Assembly (NCBI RefSeq): GCF_014851395.1 | Contig: NW_024041373.1 | Coordinates: 18,097,697-18,161,696 of the forward strand | Direction of reading: 5' to 3' | Source: Micropterus salmoides | Lineage: Eukaryota; Chordata; Actinopteri; Centrarchiformes; Centrarchidae | DNA: 64,000 nt | Part shown: positions 10,992-20,156 of the stretch, in pieces | Layout: each line of letters opens with the position of its first letter | Numbering within the stretch: position 1 is the first letter of the stretch | Position numbers and translations under genes: made by a program | Notes under the pieces: generated by a model | The model's database searches: none | The model's input: the letters and a program-made list of their open reading frames with translations, nothing else | Told to the model about the DNA's origin: nothing

Positions 10992-13900
10992 CTTTTGAGA
11001 TACAAGATAAAGTATTTAAGACAAACAATCTCATTTATTAAGAAAAATAAATAAATGCATAAATAATCCACTACCTGCCAAATGCTGGTTCATTCAGTTC
11101 ACATTAAAGGGAAACGCTTGCCAAAATTTAACCTAGGCTATTTTTGTTAATCTACCAGAGTCATTCTTTCTTGTAAAAGCATAATTAGAATGGAAATGCC
11201 ACTCTCAAGATAGACTTTTTTCATATGAAGTCGAAATGCCTTTTGAATGGGAGTGCTAGGGGCACTACAATGATGGCATAAAAATCACTATTTTTAAAAC
11301 ACTAAGAAGGCTCAACACAACATGAAACTGTACTTGAAGTGTCACCAGGGGCTCTACACATGGACTCGAGCATTGACAACATTGTGTACCGTATTTTCCG
11401 CACTATAAGACGCACCTTCAATGAATGACCTATTTTAGAACATTTTTCATATATAGGGCGCACCGGATTATAAGGCGCATAAGATACTGCAGTCAAACGT
11501 TTGACTGGGTTTGCGTTATGCATCCACTAGATGTGCCAAAGGGAATGTAGCGAATGCGCGGCGCCGGAGGTGAGGCGTTTTAGTAAGCGTGAGCGCGCTG
11601 GGGCGGGCACGTAACTTGCATTCGCAGCCTGACTCATGAGTATTCATGTGCGGCGGCTCGCTGACAGCAACAGCAGGCTGTTTGAATGAGACGACCCGGT
11701 TACTGTGAACAGGGAGCGCTTTATGAACATTCTGTGACGCGCGAGCAGCGCGGGGGACAGTGTGTCTGTGTGTCTGTTAGTAAGAGTGAGCGGTCGTGAG
11801 CGGGCACGTGACTTACACACATAACATGATTTATACGAGGTTGAACTGGCCGTGTGACAGAGCGGGCATAAGATGGACACGAGCGCGAGTTCACGGGCGA
11901 ATTTAATAACGCAGAGCGTTATTAACCAATTGATTCATATGTAAGGCGCTCCGGATTAGAAAATTAAAGGCTTTTAAGTGCGCCTTATAGAAAGGTTTTG
12001 TACGACTCACTTTATCAGTGGCGGCTGCTGTTTCGTGTGCCTAGGTGACATAGGGCCAGTCATTTGTTTGTGTCTACTAGAGTGCCAACCTGTGAGGAAC
12101 TCTTAAGACAACTGATGTTTAGTTTTATGTGTCGCCTGGACAAGTCAGTGATTCATATTATTTAAGCGCTAGTTAATCCTCTGAAAAGCTGTTATAGACA
12201 CACTTCTAGGTTAAGACAACATTGGTGCAATACCCTGTAGATCATACATACATACATACATGTTTGTGTTTCTGGTAGCTGGAATTTTGTCAATCTCCAA
12301 ATGCAATGCAACATGAGGAGAGTAAAGATGGAAAGCTCCTAAAGTTTGTTTCCATATAAATTGCCATGAGCTAAGTTATCATGCTTTTTATTGGAATTAC
12401 AAGTTCATGACATTTCCTCATATGTAGTTCATTACATTCGGAGATCGAATACTTTTGACTGTCAAAATTCTAGCCACCGTAAACACTAACTGATAATGTG
12501 AGTCGCACAAAACATTTCTTTTTAGTAAACTGTGTGTACACAAACAATGTTGTCAATGCTCAAGTTCATGTGTAGAGCCGCTTTAGTGTTTTAAAACTAG
12601 CGATTTTGATGCAATCATTGTAGTGCCCCTAGCACACCCATTCAAAAGGCATTTTGACCTGAAAACGAAAATACGGTCAATCTTAAAAGTGGCATTTCCA
12701 TTCTAATTATGCTTTTACAAGAAAGTATGACTCTGGTAGATTAGCAAAAATAGCCTAGGTTGCAATTTGGCAAGAGTTATCCTTTAACAGTCCGCACAAT
12801 TTAAACATGTTCACCAGACTGACCCAAACCTGCTTTGAGACAATACTTACACAGTAATCGAGATAAGCTCCTGTCCACTCTCTCCCATATACTCAAAGAG
12901 GCATCTCAGAGTGACATCTCTCTTCTTCACTGTAGTGGCACTTGGGTCCTAGTTAATAGAACAATAATGAATAAATTATTTTTGTTGGTAAATTCACTCC
13001 AACCCTGTAATTACTGTAGGTCTGTATTATTTTTTCTTTTTTATTCATTATAATATATTAATAGTAATAACACGAGACAATTTAGAAAAAAACTGGCTAA
13101 TTAACAAAAAAACAACAAAACAAAAGAAAAACCACCCAGATAAGCAAGATGCTGAAAAAACTGAAAAACAAAACCACTCAATTGATTAATATCGTACCTT
13201 AACTTTGTAACCAATTTTTCCCTACCTGTATCAGATCCATCAACAACTTTTTGATGCGTTGACCAGTTGCTCCTCCCTTGGCACTAAAGAGTTCTAGGAG
13301 CTTTGGGGTGTATTTGTCCAGCTGTGACATAAACGTCGCTTCCAGGGAAACTGCAGTACATCTTCGGAACTCCTCGTTTACCTGTAAGACAGCAAATGTT
13401 TGACTTATTTAAGGGGGTTTAAAGATAATCTACTATCTCATGTCCAAGTCACAATTTCTAAAAAGTTCTCAGAAGTGAGTAGTGTCAGCAAAAACTGAAT
13501 GATAAGTCACTTACCTGGAATGGTTCGAAGAGGGCAGGCCATCTTTCCTTGAATTCTGCCACACCAGGAGACTTGGTAATAACTTCCTGTCTTCTCCAGC
13601 TGTATGTTCTGGCCATCATATCATTTGTGCTCCTGACAGAGTCCTTTGTCTGATGGGCAGCAATTAGGTCAAGTCTCAGATTCTCAAGGGTGTCATCTGT
13701 TTCACCATGTGGGTGTGAGGGCAAGTAATTCACCTCTGCCCTCTTTGGTTTCTTGACATTTTTAGCGGCTTTTCGCTCATCACTTGACTTGTTTCTCAGT
13801 GAGTTTATCAGGAGTTCAGTGCTTCCAAGTGCTTTCCGTTTTGTCCGGTAGTTTCCACACTTATACTTTAGGCTTACCTGCCACCCATAAATTCCATTAA

Positions 13901-14519
13901 AAGATCCGGGCTCCTTTAAGCAGGGATGCTTTGCAACTAGTGCCTCTGCCACTGCACATCTCTGGGCATCATTGGGGTAAGCTGTGTAGAAAAACATGGC
14001 CTCTGCCAGGCGCTCCAGGATGTCTGATTTGATACTTGGTGATGTCATAGGGGTGCCATCTCTTAAATAAATCTCGTTTCCTTGTCTTAAGGCCAGTTCA
14101 GTGTTGTGTGAGAAGGTTGGAATTGGAAACACAGCAGGCCATGGGCTCTGCCTTTCAGAGGGGGATGGACTCGGAATGACAGTATCCACTGAGTTCCCAC
14201 TGAGACTCGTACACTCACAGAGAGAGCTGACATCAGAGGCATCTGGGGTGCTTTCCTGGGGAACAACGGTCAGCGTCAACTCCAGCGGTGTATACACAAC
14301 TTTAAGTGTGCACTTATCTTTCAGCTCATTGGTAGATGTTAGGGTGAAGAAGTCATCAAATTCCTCATCTTTGTATTGAAGACTTATATCTGTGGGGATG
14401 GAAAAATGTTCTTTGACAGCTGCAACCAACTCATTCACAGTTGAGGGCATGCCACTGCTGAGAGTGAGTTTCTTGATTTCATGATCGATGAGGACCCGGA
14501 ATCTCACAGTTTGCTCCAT
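10692..14519 (-). CDS. SAMD3-like protein with PB1-like domain (four exons, ~518 aa), second gene of the CACTA element
   Basis: Proposed exons are 14519-13515, 13381-13226, 12948-12853 and 10991-10692, all joined in phase 0. Exon 1 (335 codons) opens with a PB1-like ubiquitin-fold region (residues ~1-78) with the acidic YKDEEFDDFFTLTSTNEL loop. A Ser-rich linker follows, then the block AQRCAVAEALVAKHPCLKE plus YGWQVSLKYKCGNYRTKRK shared with fish 'SAMD3-like' proteins. Exons 2-4 continue that family (VNEEFRR...LDKYTPKLLELF; REPDAVGIIIEGIPVL; LGLTYALNLEYPSKLSKTFE). No SAM domain is visible. PB1 domains mediate protein pairing; the function of the family is unknown to me. The start is the ATG two bases after the acceptor TTCTTAG. 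Codons are intact throughout. As part of a transposon it may play an accessory TNPA-like role, which is inference. It could instead be a host gene captured by the element. Confidence 0.7.
11104..12787. mobile_element. TTAA-flanked element with long inverted repeats (1.7 kb), in the SAMD3-like intron
   Basis: Left arm from TTAAAGGGAAAC (11104) and right arm ending GTTATCCTTTAA (12787) are inverted copies of each other over at least 230 bp. Shared blocks include 'aacctaggctatttttg', 'gtgctaggggcactacaatg' and 'gagcattgacaacattg'. Long inverted arms with a TTAA target fit non-autonomous piggyBac/Kolobok-type elements. The left arm is interrupted by a second element (11389-12000). No protein is encoded. 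Confidence 0.85.
11389..12000. mobile_element. Small DNA element nested in the TTAA element
   Basis: Ends read CCGTATTTTCCGCACTATAA (left) and, inverted at the right, CAAAACCTTTCTATAAGG; both contain CTATAAGRCGCAC. TA is present on both flanks (11387-11388, 12001-12002). The interior is G+C- and CpG-rich compared with its host. The host arm continues on both sides ('cgactcac' at 12003). The 'cactataaggcgcac' motif recurs in many fish genomes, but I cannot assign the superfamily. Confidence 0.7.
12853..12948 (-). CDS. SAMD3-like gene, coding exon 3
   Basis: 32 codons after acceptor AACTAG|GAC, reading VKKRDVTLRCLFEYMGESG, the family's 'LRCLxxYLGE' block. The donor is ambiguous. A perfect GTAAGT begins at 12850 but would break the frame into exon 4, while a weaker GTGTAAGT beginning at 12852 keeps phase 0. 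I chose the latter. Confidence 0.6.
13226..13381 (-). CDS. SAMD3-like gene, coding exon 2
   Basis: 52 codons between acceptor CTTACAG|GTA and donor ATACAG|GTAGGG. The translation VNEEFRRCTAVSLEATFMSQ and then LDKYTPKLLELFSAKGG continues the exon-1 product and matches the conserved middle of fish SAMD3-like proteins. The 133-bp intron before it (13514-13382) has a canonical GTAAGT donor. Confidence 0.75.
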
Positions 14520-14521
14520 TT

Positions 14522-17203
14522 CTAAGAAGAGTTATGTTGGAGACAGATGTGGCGCTTCAATATCACCATTTGCTTTCCTGCAACAATATAGGCAGACAGA
14601 GGATATACATCAGTAAGGCATCGTTGCTCAACGAGAGTTATGTGGTCTGTCTTCTCCAGATAATATCCGCGATAATGTTCATCAAACCAGGATATCTGTG
14701 TTCTCACAATAAAATACACTCTTTCCTCGATAAGTGCAATTTGAAGAATCACTGCAAAATCAGGAAGACCTGCAGTAGAACCAAAGGCCACAATCATGCC
14801 TTTTGAGTACCTCGATCCCTGATAGGTGACTGTGTCAGCCAGCTGAACATGAGACTGAGAAGGAGATATATGCCTGATTGACTCCTGAACATTTACATGT
14901 AGGACATCCACTGGAACTGATGTTACTCTTACAACACTAAGAGCAGGCAAAACTGTTGTGGAATGCAGGTTGTGGCTTATCATAAGCTGGTGCTTTGTAG
15001 CCAGGGACAGGAGAATGTTCTTGAAGTTGCCAGTATGCCTTACAATCCGTTTAAACTGGCTGTGTTTTGCTTCGAACCGCATCGTCCAGAAAGCTATAAC
15101 TGGTCCAAAAGCTTTTATCAAAGCAGGATAGTGCTCTAAAAAGTGGTGCTTCGGGATTAATTCTTCATTAGGGAACACTTCCTGGAATCTGTGTCGGTGT
15201 TCAGAAATTTTTGAGTCAAGATATGCAATGCTTTCCTCATTATGGACTGGACCCACAACAAGCTCAACAATGTCTTTTAAAGACATCAACAGAAGCCAGG
15301 CTGGATCACTCAAAGGTATTTTGTGTCCAATAATGAATGGCAACAGTCGTATGAGGGACCAATTTTCATGCGCGTTTCCTCCAATCTTGTTTCTTGAGGA
15401 GAAGGTAGCAGGCACTGGCTGAGGAGAGTTAGTTTTGTCAGACCACTTATATGGAAACTGTGAAATAGCACTGTTAAGTTCACTAAATGTGAAATATTTC
15501 TTAGAAATAAAAACACTGAAGCACAGACCCAGTTCTAAGGGAACAATCCCTTCAAAAACGTCATGTAATATGTCAGGTGGATAGCCAGTGACACAGTGGA
15601 AATAGCTCAGATTTTCAGTCAATGGACAAGCCTTTTTAACACCGAAACAATGTGTCAAGGCAGGGTTTTCTTTGACAGTCAATACATGAGTTGCATGTGC
15701 TTCTTGGGTGCGAGCCGGAAAGGCACCAGACCTCACCTCCTTTATCTGATATTCTGATCGCTGTCCAAGACAAAATCTGCAAATGAATGGACCAGAAAAG
15801 TTTTCCACTAATCCACAAATTGAATGTGCCCCAAGATTGTCTGCTGCAACGCAAAACACACTTCCTTTCACATTTTGTCCTACTGAGGAAATGTAGATGC
15901 CGTCACGCTCCAAGATAGCAATGTCTTTTAACAAAGGGGCAAGCACTTCCTCATAACCAAATCTTTTGATGTCCACTGCTTTACATAAAAGGGCCAAGTA
16001 CACAGAGCTCAGAGTTGACCAAGATGAGTGTGGAATGTTGCCAAACACCCAGTATACAGCTGTAATCTTGTGCTTCTTTCTTGAAGTTCCCAGTGGATTG
16101 CAAATTTCGAAGTCATCAATGTACAGTACAAGTGTAATTCTTAGTTCTTCAGAATAAAAAGAATTATCTTTATAGATTGTACCGTCTTGATATGATTCAT
16201 ATTTAGTAGATGGCTTGTCCTTTTCTTTACTCAGAACTTTTTCTCGAAGATCTTCTTTACCCAAAATATTAATCAAAGACTTAAGAATTGGAATATACTG
16301 GAAACTTCTCTTCTCATTTGGTTCAAGGACATACTCAACAGGCTCAACAACTTCAAATTTTTCTGTATAATACTTCCGTCTCTTGAACGATGAGGATAGA
16401 GGACCAGCACTACTAAGTGCTGAGCTTAGGGGATTGGAATTGCACAATTCTTCCACCAAAGATGTAACAACAGTGTCATCAATGGTTTGGTTATTTTTCT
16501 TAAAATGTGAAACAATGATACTTTTAACTGAAGATATGCATGCAGAATTAGCTATGAAGTGAAGATCATCAACCAATTCATCAATGCACCGAACTGAAAC
16601 ATTATGAACACTCTCTAATTTCAACAAGAGGGATGCTATATACTCTACAACTACACTGCTTCCATCTTCCTCTTCATAGTGTGCATTAGTGCTACTGCCT
16701 TCATGATTAGCATCATTGTGGACCTCATCCTCTTCAGAGGCTTCAAAATCAAGTGCTTCCTCGGGTAACCCACAAATAATCCCTGGTTTGAAATCTTGTG
16801 ATGTATGTGGAGTATGCTTTCTGTGTTTGTGTGTTGCAAACGTCCCATACACATTTGTTTGGTGATCACATTCTATGAAGACACACTTAACAGTCTCGTT
16901 ATTCTTGAGATGGTGACCTATATGCTCAAAAAAATCCTTTTCGTTGTTAAATCCAGGGTTTTGACACAAAGGGCAGGTAAATGAAAGACTTACTTGTGGT
17001 GAGATGAAGGATTTAGCTTCTGGGTGGTATCTTGAGAGGTGAGAGCGGAAGGAACTCCAGGATTTAAAAGAACATGGGCAATCTATATGAATACAAGGCA
17101 AGGCATGGCTGTGTCCAAAAGTCCCATGATGCAGTCTATAATGCTTTAAAATGTCACTCTTTCCTGGTACCACAGTGTTGCACAATTTACAGGGCCATCC
17201 CAT
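14522..17203 (-). CDS. CACTA-like transposase with four N-terminal zinc fingers (893 aa)
   Basis: A single uninterrupted frame. Residues 1-130 hold four C2H2-type fingers (C5-xx-C8 to H21/H26; C37/C42 to H55/H60; C77-xx-C80 to H94/H98; C107/C112 to H125/H130). An acidic, low-complexity linker follows (151-185). The catalytic core resembles Transposase_21/TNPD-type proteins of CACTA elements: LVLYIDDFEICNPLG (358-372, candidate first Asp), VAADNLGAHS (452-461, candidate second Asp), a C-x2-C pair at 475/478, and PPDILHDVFEGIVPLEL (542-558, candidate Glu551). RFEAKHSQFKR (709-719) is a further conserved block. The core probably cuts and rejoins element ends, and the fingers probably bind them. 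The start is the first codon after splice acceptor TTGACAG. The frame is intact, so the copy may be recent or domesticated. The catalytic triad is my inference. Confidence 0.75.
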   Translation of the reverse strand: MGWPCKLCNTVVPGKSDILKHYRLHHGTFGHSHALPCIHIDCPCSFKSWSSFRSHLSRYHPEAKSFISPQVSLSFTCPLCQNPGFNNEKDFFEHIGHHLKNNETVKCVFIECDHQTNVYGTFATHKHRKHTPHTSQDFKPGIICGLPEEALDFEASEEDEVHNDANHEGSSTNAHYEEEDGSSVVVEYIASLLLKLESVHNVSVRCIDELVDDLHFIANSACISSVKSIIVSHFKKNNQTIDDTVVTSLVEELCNSNPLSSALSSAGPLSSSFKRRKYYTEKFEVVEPVEYVLEPNEKRSFQYIPILKSLINILGKEDLREKVLSKEKDKPSTKYESYQDGTIYKDNSFYSEELRITLVLYIDDFEICNPLGTSRKKHKITAVYWVFGNIPHSSWSTLSSVYLALLCKAVDIKRFGYEEVLAPLLKDIAILERDGIYISSVGQNVKGSVFCVAADNLGAHSICGLVENFSGPFICRFCLGQRSEYQIKEVRSGAFPARTQEAHATHVLTVKENPALTHCFGVKKACPLTENLSYFHCVTGYPPDILHDVFEGIVPLELGLCFSVFISKKYFTFSELNSAISQFPYKWSDKTNSPQPVPATFSSRNKIGGNAHENWSLIRLLPFIIGHKIPLSDPAWLLLMSLKDIVELVVGPVHNEESIAYLDSKISEHRHRFQEVFPNEELIPKHHFLEHYPALIKAFGPVIAFWTMRFEAKHSQFKRIVRHTGNFKNILLSLATKHQLMISHNLHSTTVLPALSVVRVTSVPVDVLHVNVQESIRHISPSQSHVQLADTVTYQGSRYSKGMIVAFGSTAGLPDFAVILQIALIEERVYFIVRTQISWFDEHYRGYYLEKTDHITLVEQRCLTDVYPLSAYIVAGKQMVILKRHICLQHNSS

Positions 17204-18112
17204 CTGTCAATAAAAATAAATAAAGTTAGTTACATCTAGCCTTTTGAATACAAGCCTGATAAAATCCATAAAAAAATACACTTAAAATACAAATGAAGAT
17301 TATTCTGCTGGACAAGACAAGAATGGGTAACTTTAGTTCATCACAGAATTTATTTTAGAAAATAATCTGAAACATCATGTCAACCTCATGTCTAACCATC
17401 ACAATTGACTTGTAACCTCTCTTGCCAAAATATTAGTGGAACAACTGGAATGACTGCAAAGTGTGTTGGTGTGAGATGTGTGAATGTGCCACAGTCAAAT
17501 ACAAAGTTTTCCTGTTAAGACAAACACGTGTAAAGCACGCTGGATGAGGAGAAATGGGCCTGCACCTTGAGCACCACCGTTGAGGTGTGTTAACCGCGGG
17601 CGGTGTGGGTGTATTTCAGGCTATGTGCTAATCCACATTAGCTAACAGTGCCCACACTCATAGTTGCAAATGTTTGCTCCCTCATCAATGTGGTTTTGGT
17701 TAGATTGTGTGGATTGTGTACTCGCCAAAGTAACTGCTGCACTGGCACATTAACATTCATCTCCAACCGACGATAATCAGTAATCACTTAACTTAGCTAA
17801 CGTTAGCTGTGGCTACGTGTGTCTGTCGTAGCTTCGACAGCGTTGGCAGCGGACTCAATGTTTTTGAAGAAGTTACAAACACCTCTGAAACATTAAACTA
17901 TCACACAAAGTCAACATTACTTATACAACGCGCACACACACGTAACGTTAGATTAATACAGTAATTTATGTGGCTCAAGTTAACAAACTGTTTGAGGTAA
18001 CGTTAACGTTAGAGCGCATTCGAAATTGGCGCTCTTCGACAGAGCGATTGTGCAGCACAAAGACGTTAATTAGGGTAAAATCTCACTTTTAACAACACAA
18101 AGAGTTACTTAC

Positions 18113-18260
18113 ATGAGGTACGTGAAGTATTATCCGGCTCCGTAGAAAACCCCGTTCGAATAAACTTCTGGAACAGACGAGATGAAGGATTTGCCCGGGC
18201 TTGTTCTTCTGTTGCTGCAGGTAGTGGGCGGGTCGTGTCTTTTTACGTCTGATACGTCCA
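18113..18260 (-). promoter_or_regulatory. CACTA element promoter and non-coding first exon
   Basis: On the minus strand a TATA-like TTTATATC (18281-18274) is followed by a G+C-rich leader and then by a consensus splice donor (CTCAT|GTAAGT) with its exon edge at 18113. A matching acceptor TTGACAG|ATG lies at 17205-17204, directly in front of the transposase ATG. A second usable acceptor is at 14523-14522, just before the ATG of the SAMD3-like gene. One promoter and first exon could therefore serve both proteins by alternative splicing. The transcription start is a guess. Confidence 0.55.
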
Positions 18261-18803
18261 TAAGGATACGTCTGATATAAACTTTTAAAATGAGTTTTGT
18301 AAAATCAATTTATGGTGAAGTCCAATTAAATTAATTTTATTATAGAAAATATTAAGTTACGAAAATATTCACACTTTTTTACTTTTTGAAAACTCAAAAA
18401 ACAAAGAAAGAAAAATAAGTTAATTTATTGGAATAAATATAGTTTTTAAAATTAAGTTATAAGGACAATAGCACTGAACGAATTTTTACAGTGTACTGTT
18501 TTTACTGCGGTTATGTAACGTCATGCATAGATAATGAGCACCACAAACAGCACCTGCCACAGGGCACTGGGCCAGGTTAGGCTACCCGAACAATTGTCTA
18601 TACTCTGTTGGTCGGGTACTCGATTGGTAGTCTTCAGTGATGTTGTGTTATGAACATTTGGCCAAGCATTAAGAAGTATCTAGGCCTATCTGATACATGC
18701 ACCACTATGTAAATGTCTTCAATTGTCTTCTGATTGAGCTTGTGAATGCTTCTTTTATTCTTAACCTGCACCATTAGCAGCGGGCTATGTATGCTATTTG
18801 GGG

Positions 18804-18827
18804 TGAGAGAGAGAGAGAGAGAGAGAG
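18804..18827. repeat. (GA)n microsatellite
   Basis: A run of about 12 GA units between the CACTA element and the right end of hAT element B. Confidence 0.9.
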
Positions 18828-19001
18828 CGTACGCCTCAGTAAATGCAACTTTCAGTGTGTGTATTGATAACATATAGTGTGCATCTTTAAAGTTTGATTA
18901 CATTTTTGTAAAATTATACCCTGCACTGTAATAGCACAATGCATTACATAATTACCTTGCTTCCCCAAAAATTTACCCCACCCCACGCCACTGCTTCCCA
19001 T

Positions 19002-19470
19002 GCTTGCGTTTTAAAACAACGGGGACGGATACAACGTGGACTGTTACAGAAGTAAATAACGCGAAACATTTATCTGATTAAGAAGATTAAGAAGCATGAG
19101 TAAGGGCACATATGGATAATACAGCTGCTAGGCAGCTTTAACATCGCCACACAACTGGACGAAAGCCATAGGATTGGGGTAGGGAAACACAATGAAGAAA
19201 TGGATAAGAACAGACATGTTTATCAAAGATAATTGACTGTGTTAAATTCTGTGGGGCTTTTGAGCTGACCTTGTGTTGGAGGAGCACCTTAAGACAGCTA
19301 CCATTTTCAAAGCACAAAGATTACATTCTGGAGGAAGTAAAAAATGCAGAATATTTTGCTATTAAGGCAGATGAGACAACTGAGATTTCCACCCACTCCC
19401 AGTTGGTGCTTGTGCTATGGTACATCAACAAGGAGAACAACAGCGGTTGGCTACCGAGGTAAGCTGTATA
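19002..19470 (+). pseudogene. hAT element A, second part: ZMYM1-like transposase region (decayed)
   Basis: This continues the frame broken at 8264. The first residues include TTGTDTTWTVTEVNNAKHLS, then come frameshifts and stops (around 19075-19130). Recognisable pieces follow: QLDESHRIGVGKHNEEMDKN, IDCVKFCGAFELTLC (shifted) and EEVKNAEYFAIKADETTEIS (19330-19390), ending in QLVLVLWYI. The 'xxxADETTDxS...QLVLVLRYI' block is the conserved centre of hAT/ZMYM1-like proteins (DUF4371-type). Homology ends near 19470, so the catalytic C-terminus is absent. Dead copy. Confidence 0.8.
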
Positions 19471-19505
19471 GTTTATAGGCAGCTCTGAAATGTTAAGATT
19501 ATTTC

Positions 19506-19600
19506 CAGTGGTGGACAGTAACTTAAGTAGGCCTGCTGTACTGAAGGTATTTGTACTTTACTTGACTATTTTCTTTCCTGCCTTTCTATGTTTATGTTCA
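19506..19600. mobile_element. hAT-type MITE terminus (partial)
   Basis: Begins CAGTGGTGGACAGTAACTTA, the terminal motif also seen at 32479, 33544 and 57132. Similarity fades within about 100 bp and no matching right end was found. Confidence 0.5.
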
Positions 19601-19840
19601 CTGTTTATGTCTTTTGTGTAAGGAATTTTTTAATAATGGCATTAAATAACTATTTCACAGAGCACCGGTATCCGATTGTATTTGGACAGTTACTAAAAAT
19701 TACTGGCCAGCCGCCACTGGCTTTAGGGGTCATGGAAGAATGATTTTTTTCATTGTTGGACAGAACCAGGCAAGCTGTTTGCCCCGTTTCCAGTCTTTGT
19801 GCTAAGCTAAGCTAACTGGTGACTGGCTGTAGTCTAATAT

Positions 19841-20156
19841 TTAAAGCCCCCTCCAGTGTATTTTGACATTTCTATGATATTTCATATTTTTTCACATTTC
19901 CTTAGAATGTTGATTACCCACATAGTTTACTAAATATTTTTTGACAAATAGCTTAATTTTGTGCTCAAAGTTGCAAAAATTGCTTAGTTGTTAAAACGGG
20001 GTTGTGACATATGACTATAGTAATTCCATAAGTCATACGTCATTCTCCAAGCTTGCGCAGGCGCACTGTCAGTTTTTGGTTGTCCACCCCCATTCTCTGT
20101 TTGAGAAAGAACGTTCACCAAAAACGGCAGTTAAACTGTCTGGAGGGGGACTTTAA
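19841..20156. mobile_element. TTAA-flanked MITE (316 bp)
   Basis: Left end TTAAAGCCCCCTCCAG and right end, inverted, TTAAAGTCCCCCTCCAGAC form a terminal inverted repeat with TTAA on both sides. No coding capacity. Confidence 0.8.

Larger units (their letters stand above)
9108..18493 (-). mobile_element. Putative autonomous CACTA/EnSpm-like transposon, ~9.4 kb, two genes
   Basis: Candidate termini are CACTGTTAAAAC at 9108 and, inverted at 18493, CACTGTAAAAAT: 10 of 12 bases agree and both start with CACTG. The element contains, on the minus strand, a non-coding first exon, an intact 893-codon transposase frame and a spliced SAMD3-like gene. Two copies of TACGTCTGATA (18244-18254 and 18267-18277) lie just inside the promoter end and could be transposase-binding sites. 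The 3-bp flanks are TTA and TAC, which do not match, so either the duplication has decayed or the boundary is off by a base or two. CACTA assignment rests on the termini and transposase motifs. Confidence 0.65.
8265..18993. mobile_element. hAT element B, inserted in element A and later invaded by a CACTA element
   Basis: The left terminus is CAGTGGTGTTT and the right terminus, read inward, is CAGTGGCGTGG. Both flanks carry the identical 8 bases CTTCCCAT (8257-8264 and 18994-19001), the target-site length of hAT elements. Removing 8265-18993 and one copy of the 8 bases joins the zinc-finger frame of element A in phase. Most of the interior (about 9108-18493) is a later CACTA insertion. Element B itself is then about 1.3 kb and retains only a TTF-like N-terminal fragment. 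Confidence 0.85.

Noticed and set aside
13485..13514. C-terminal residues VSDLSFSFC of the open frame following the SAMD3-like exon 1
   Set aside because: A consensus splice donor CAG|GTAAGT sits at 13515/13514 and the family sequence continues in the exon at 13381, so these codons are intron.
14519..14522. Bicistronic translation or -1/+1 frameshifting between the transposase and the SAMD3-like frame
   Set aside because: No slippery site was seen, and a good splice acceptor at exactly this point gives a simpler explanation.
9105..18496. A matching 3-bp target duplication for the CACTA element
   Set aside because: Flanks read TTA and TAC; only TA is shared when shifted, so I do not claim a duplication.
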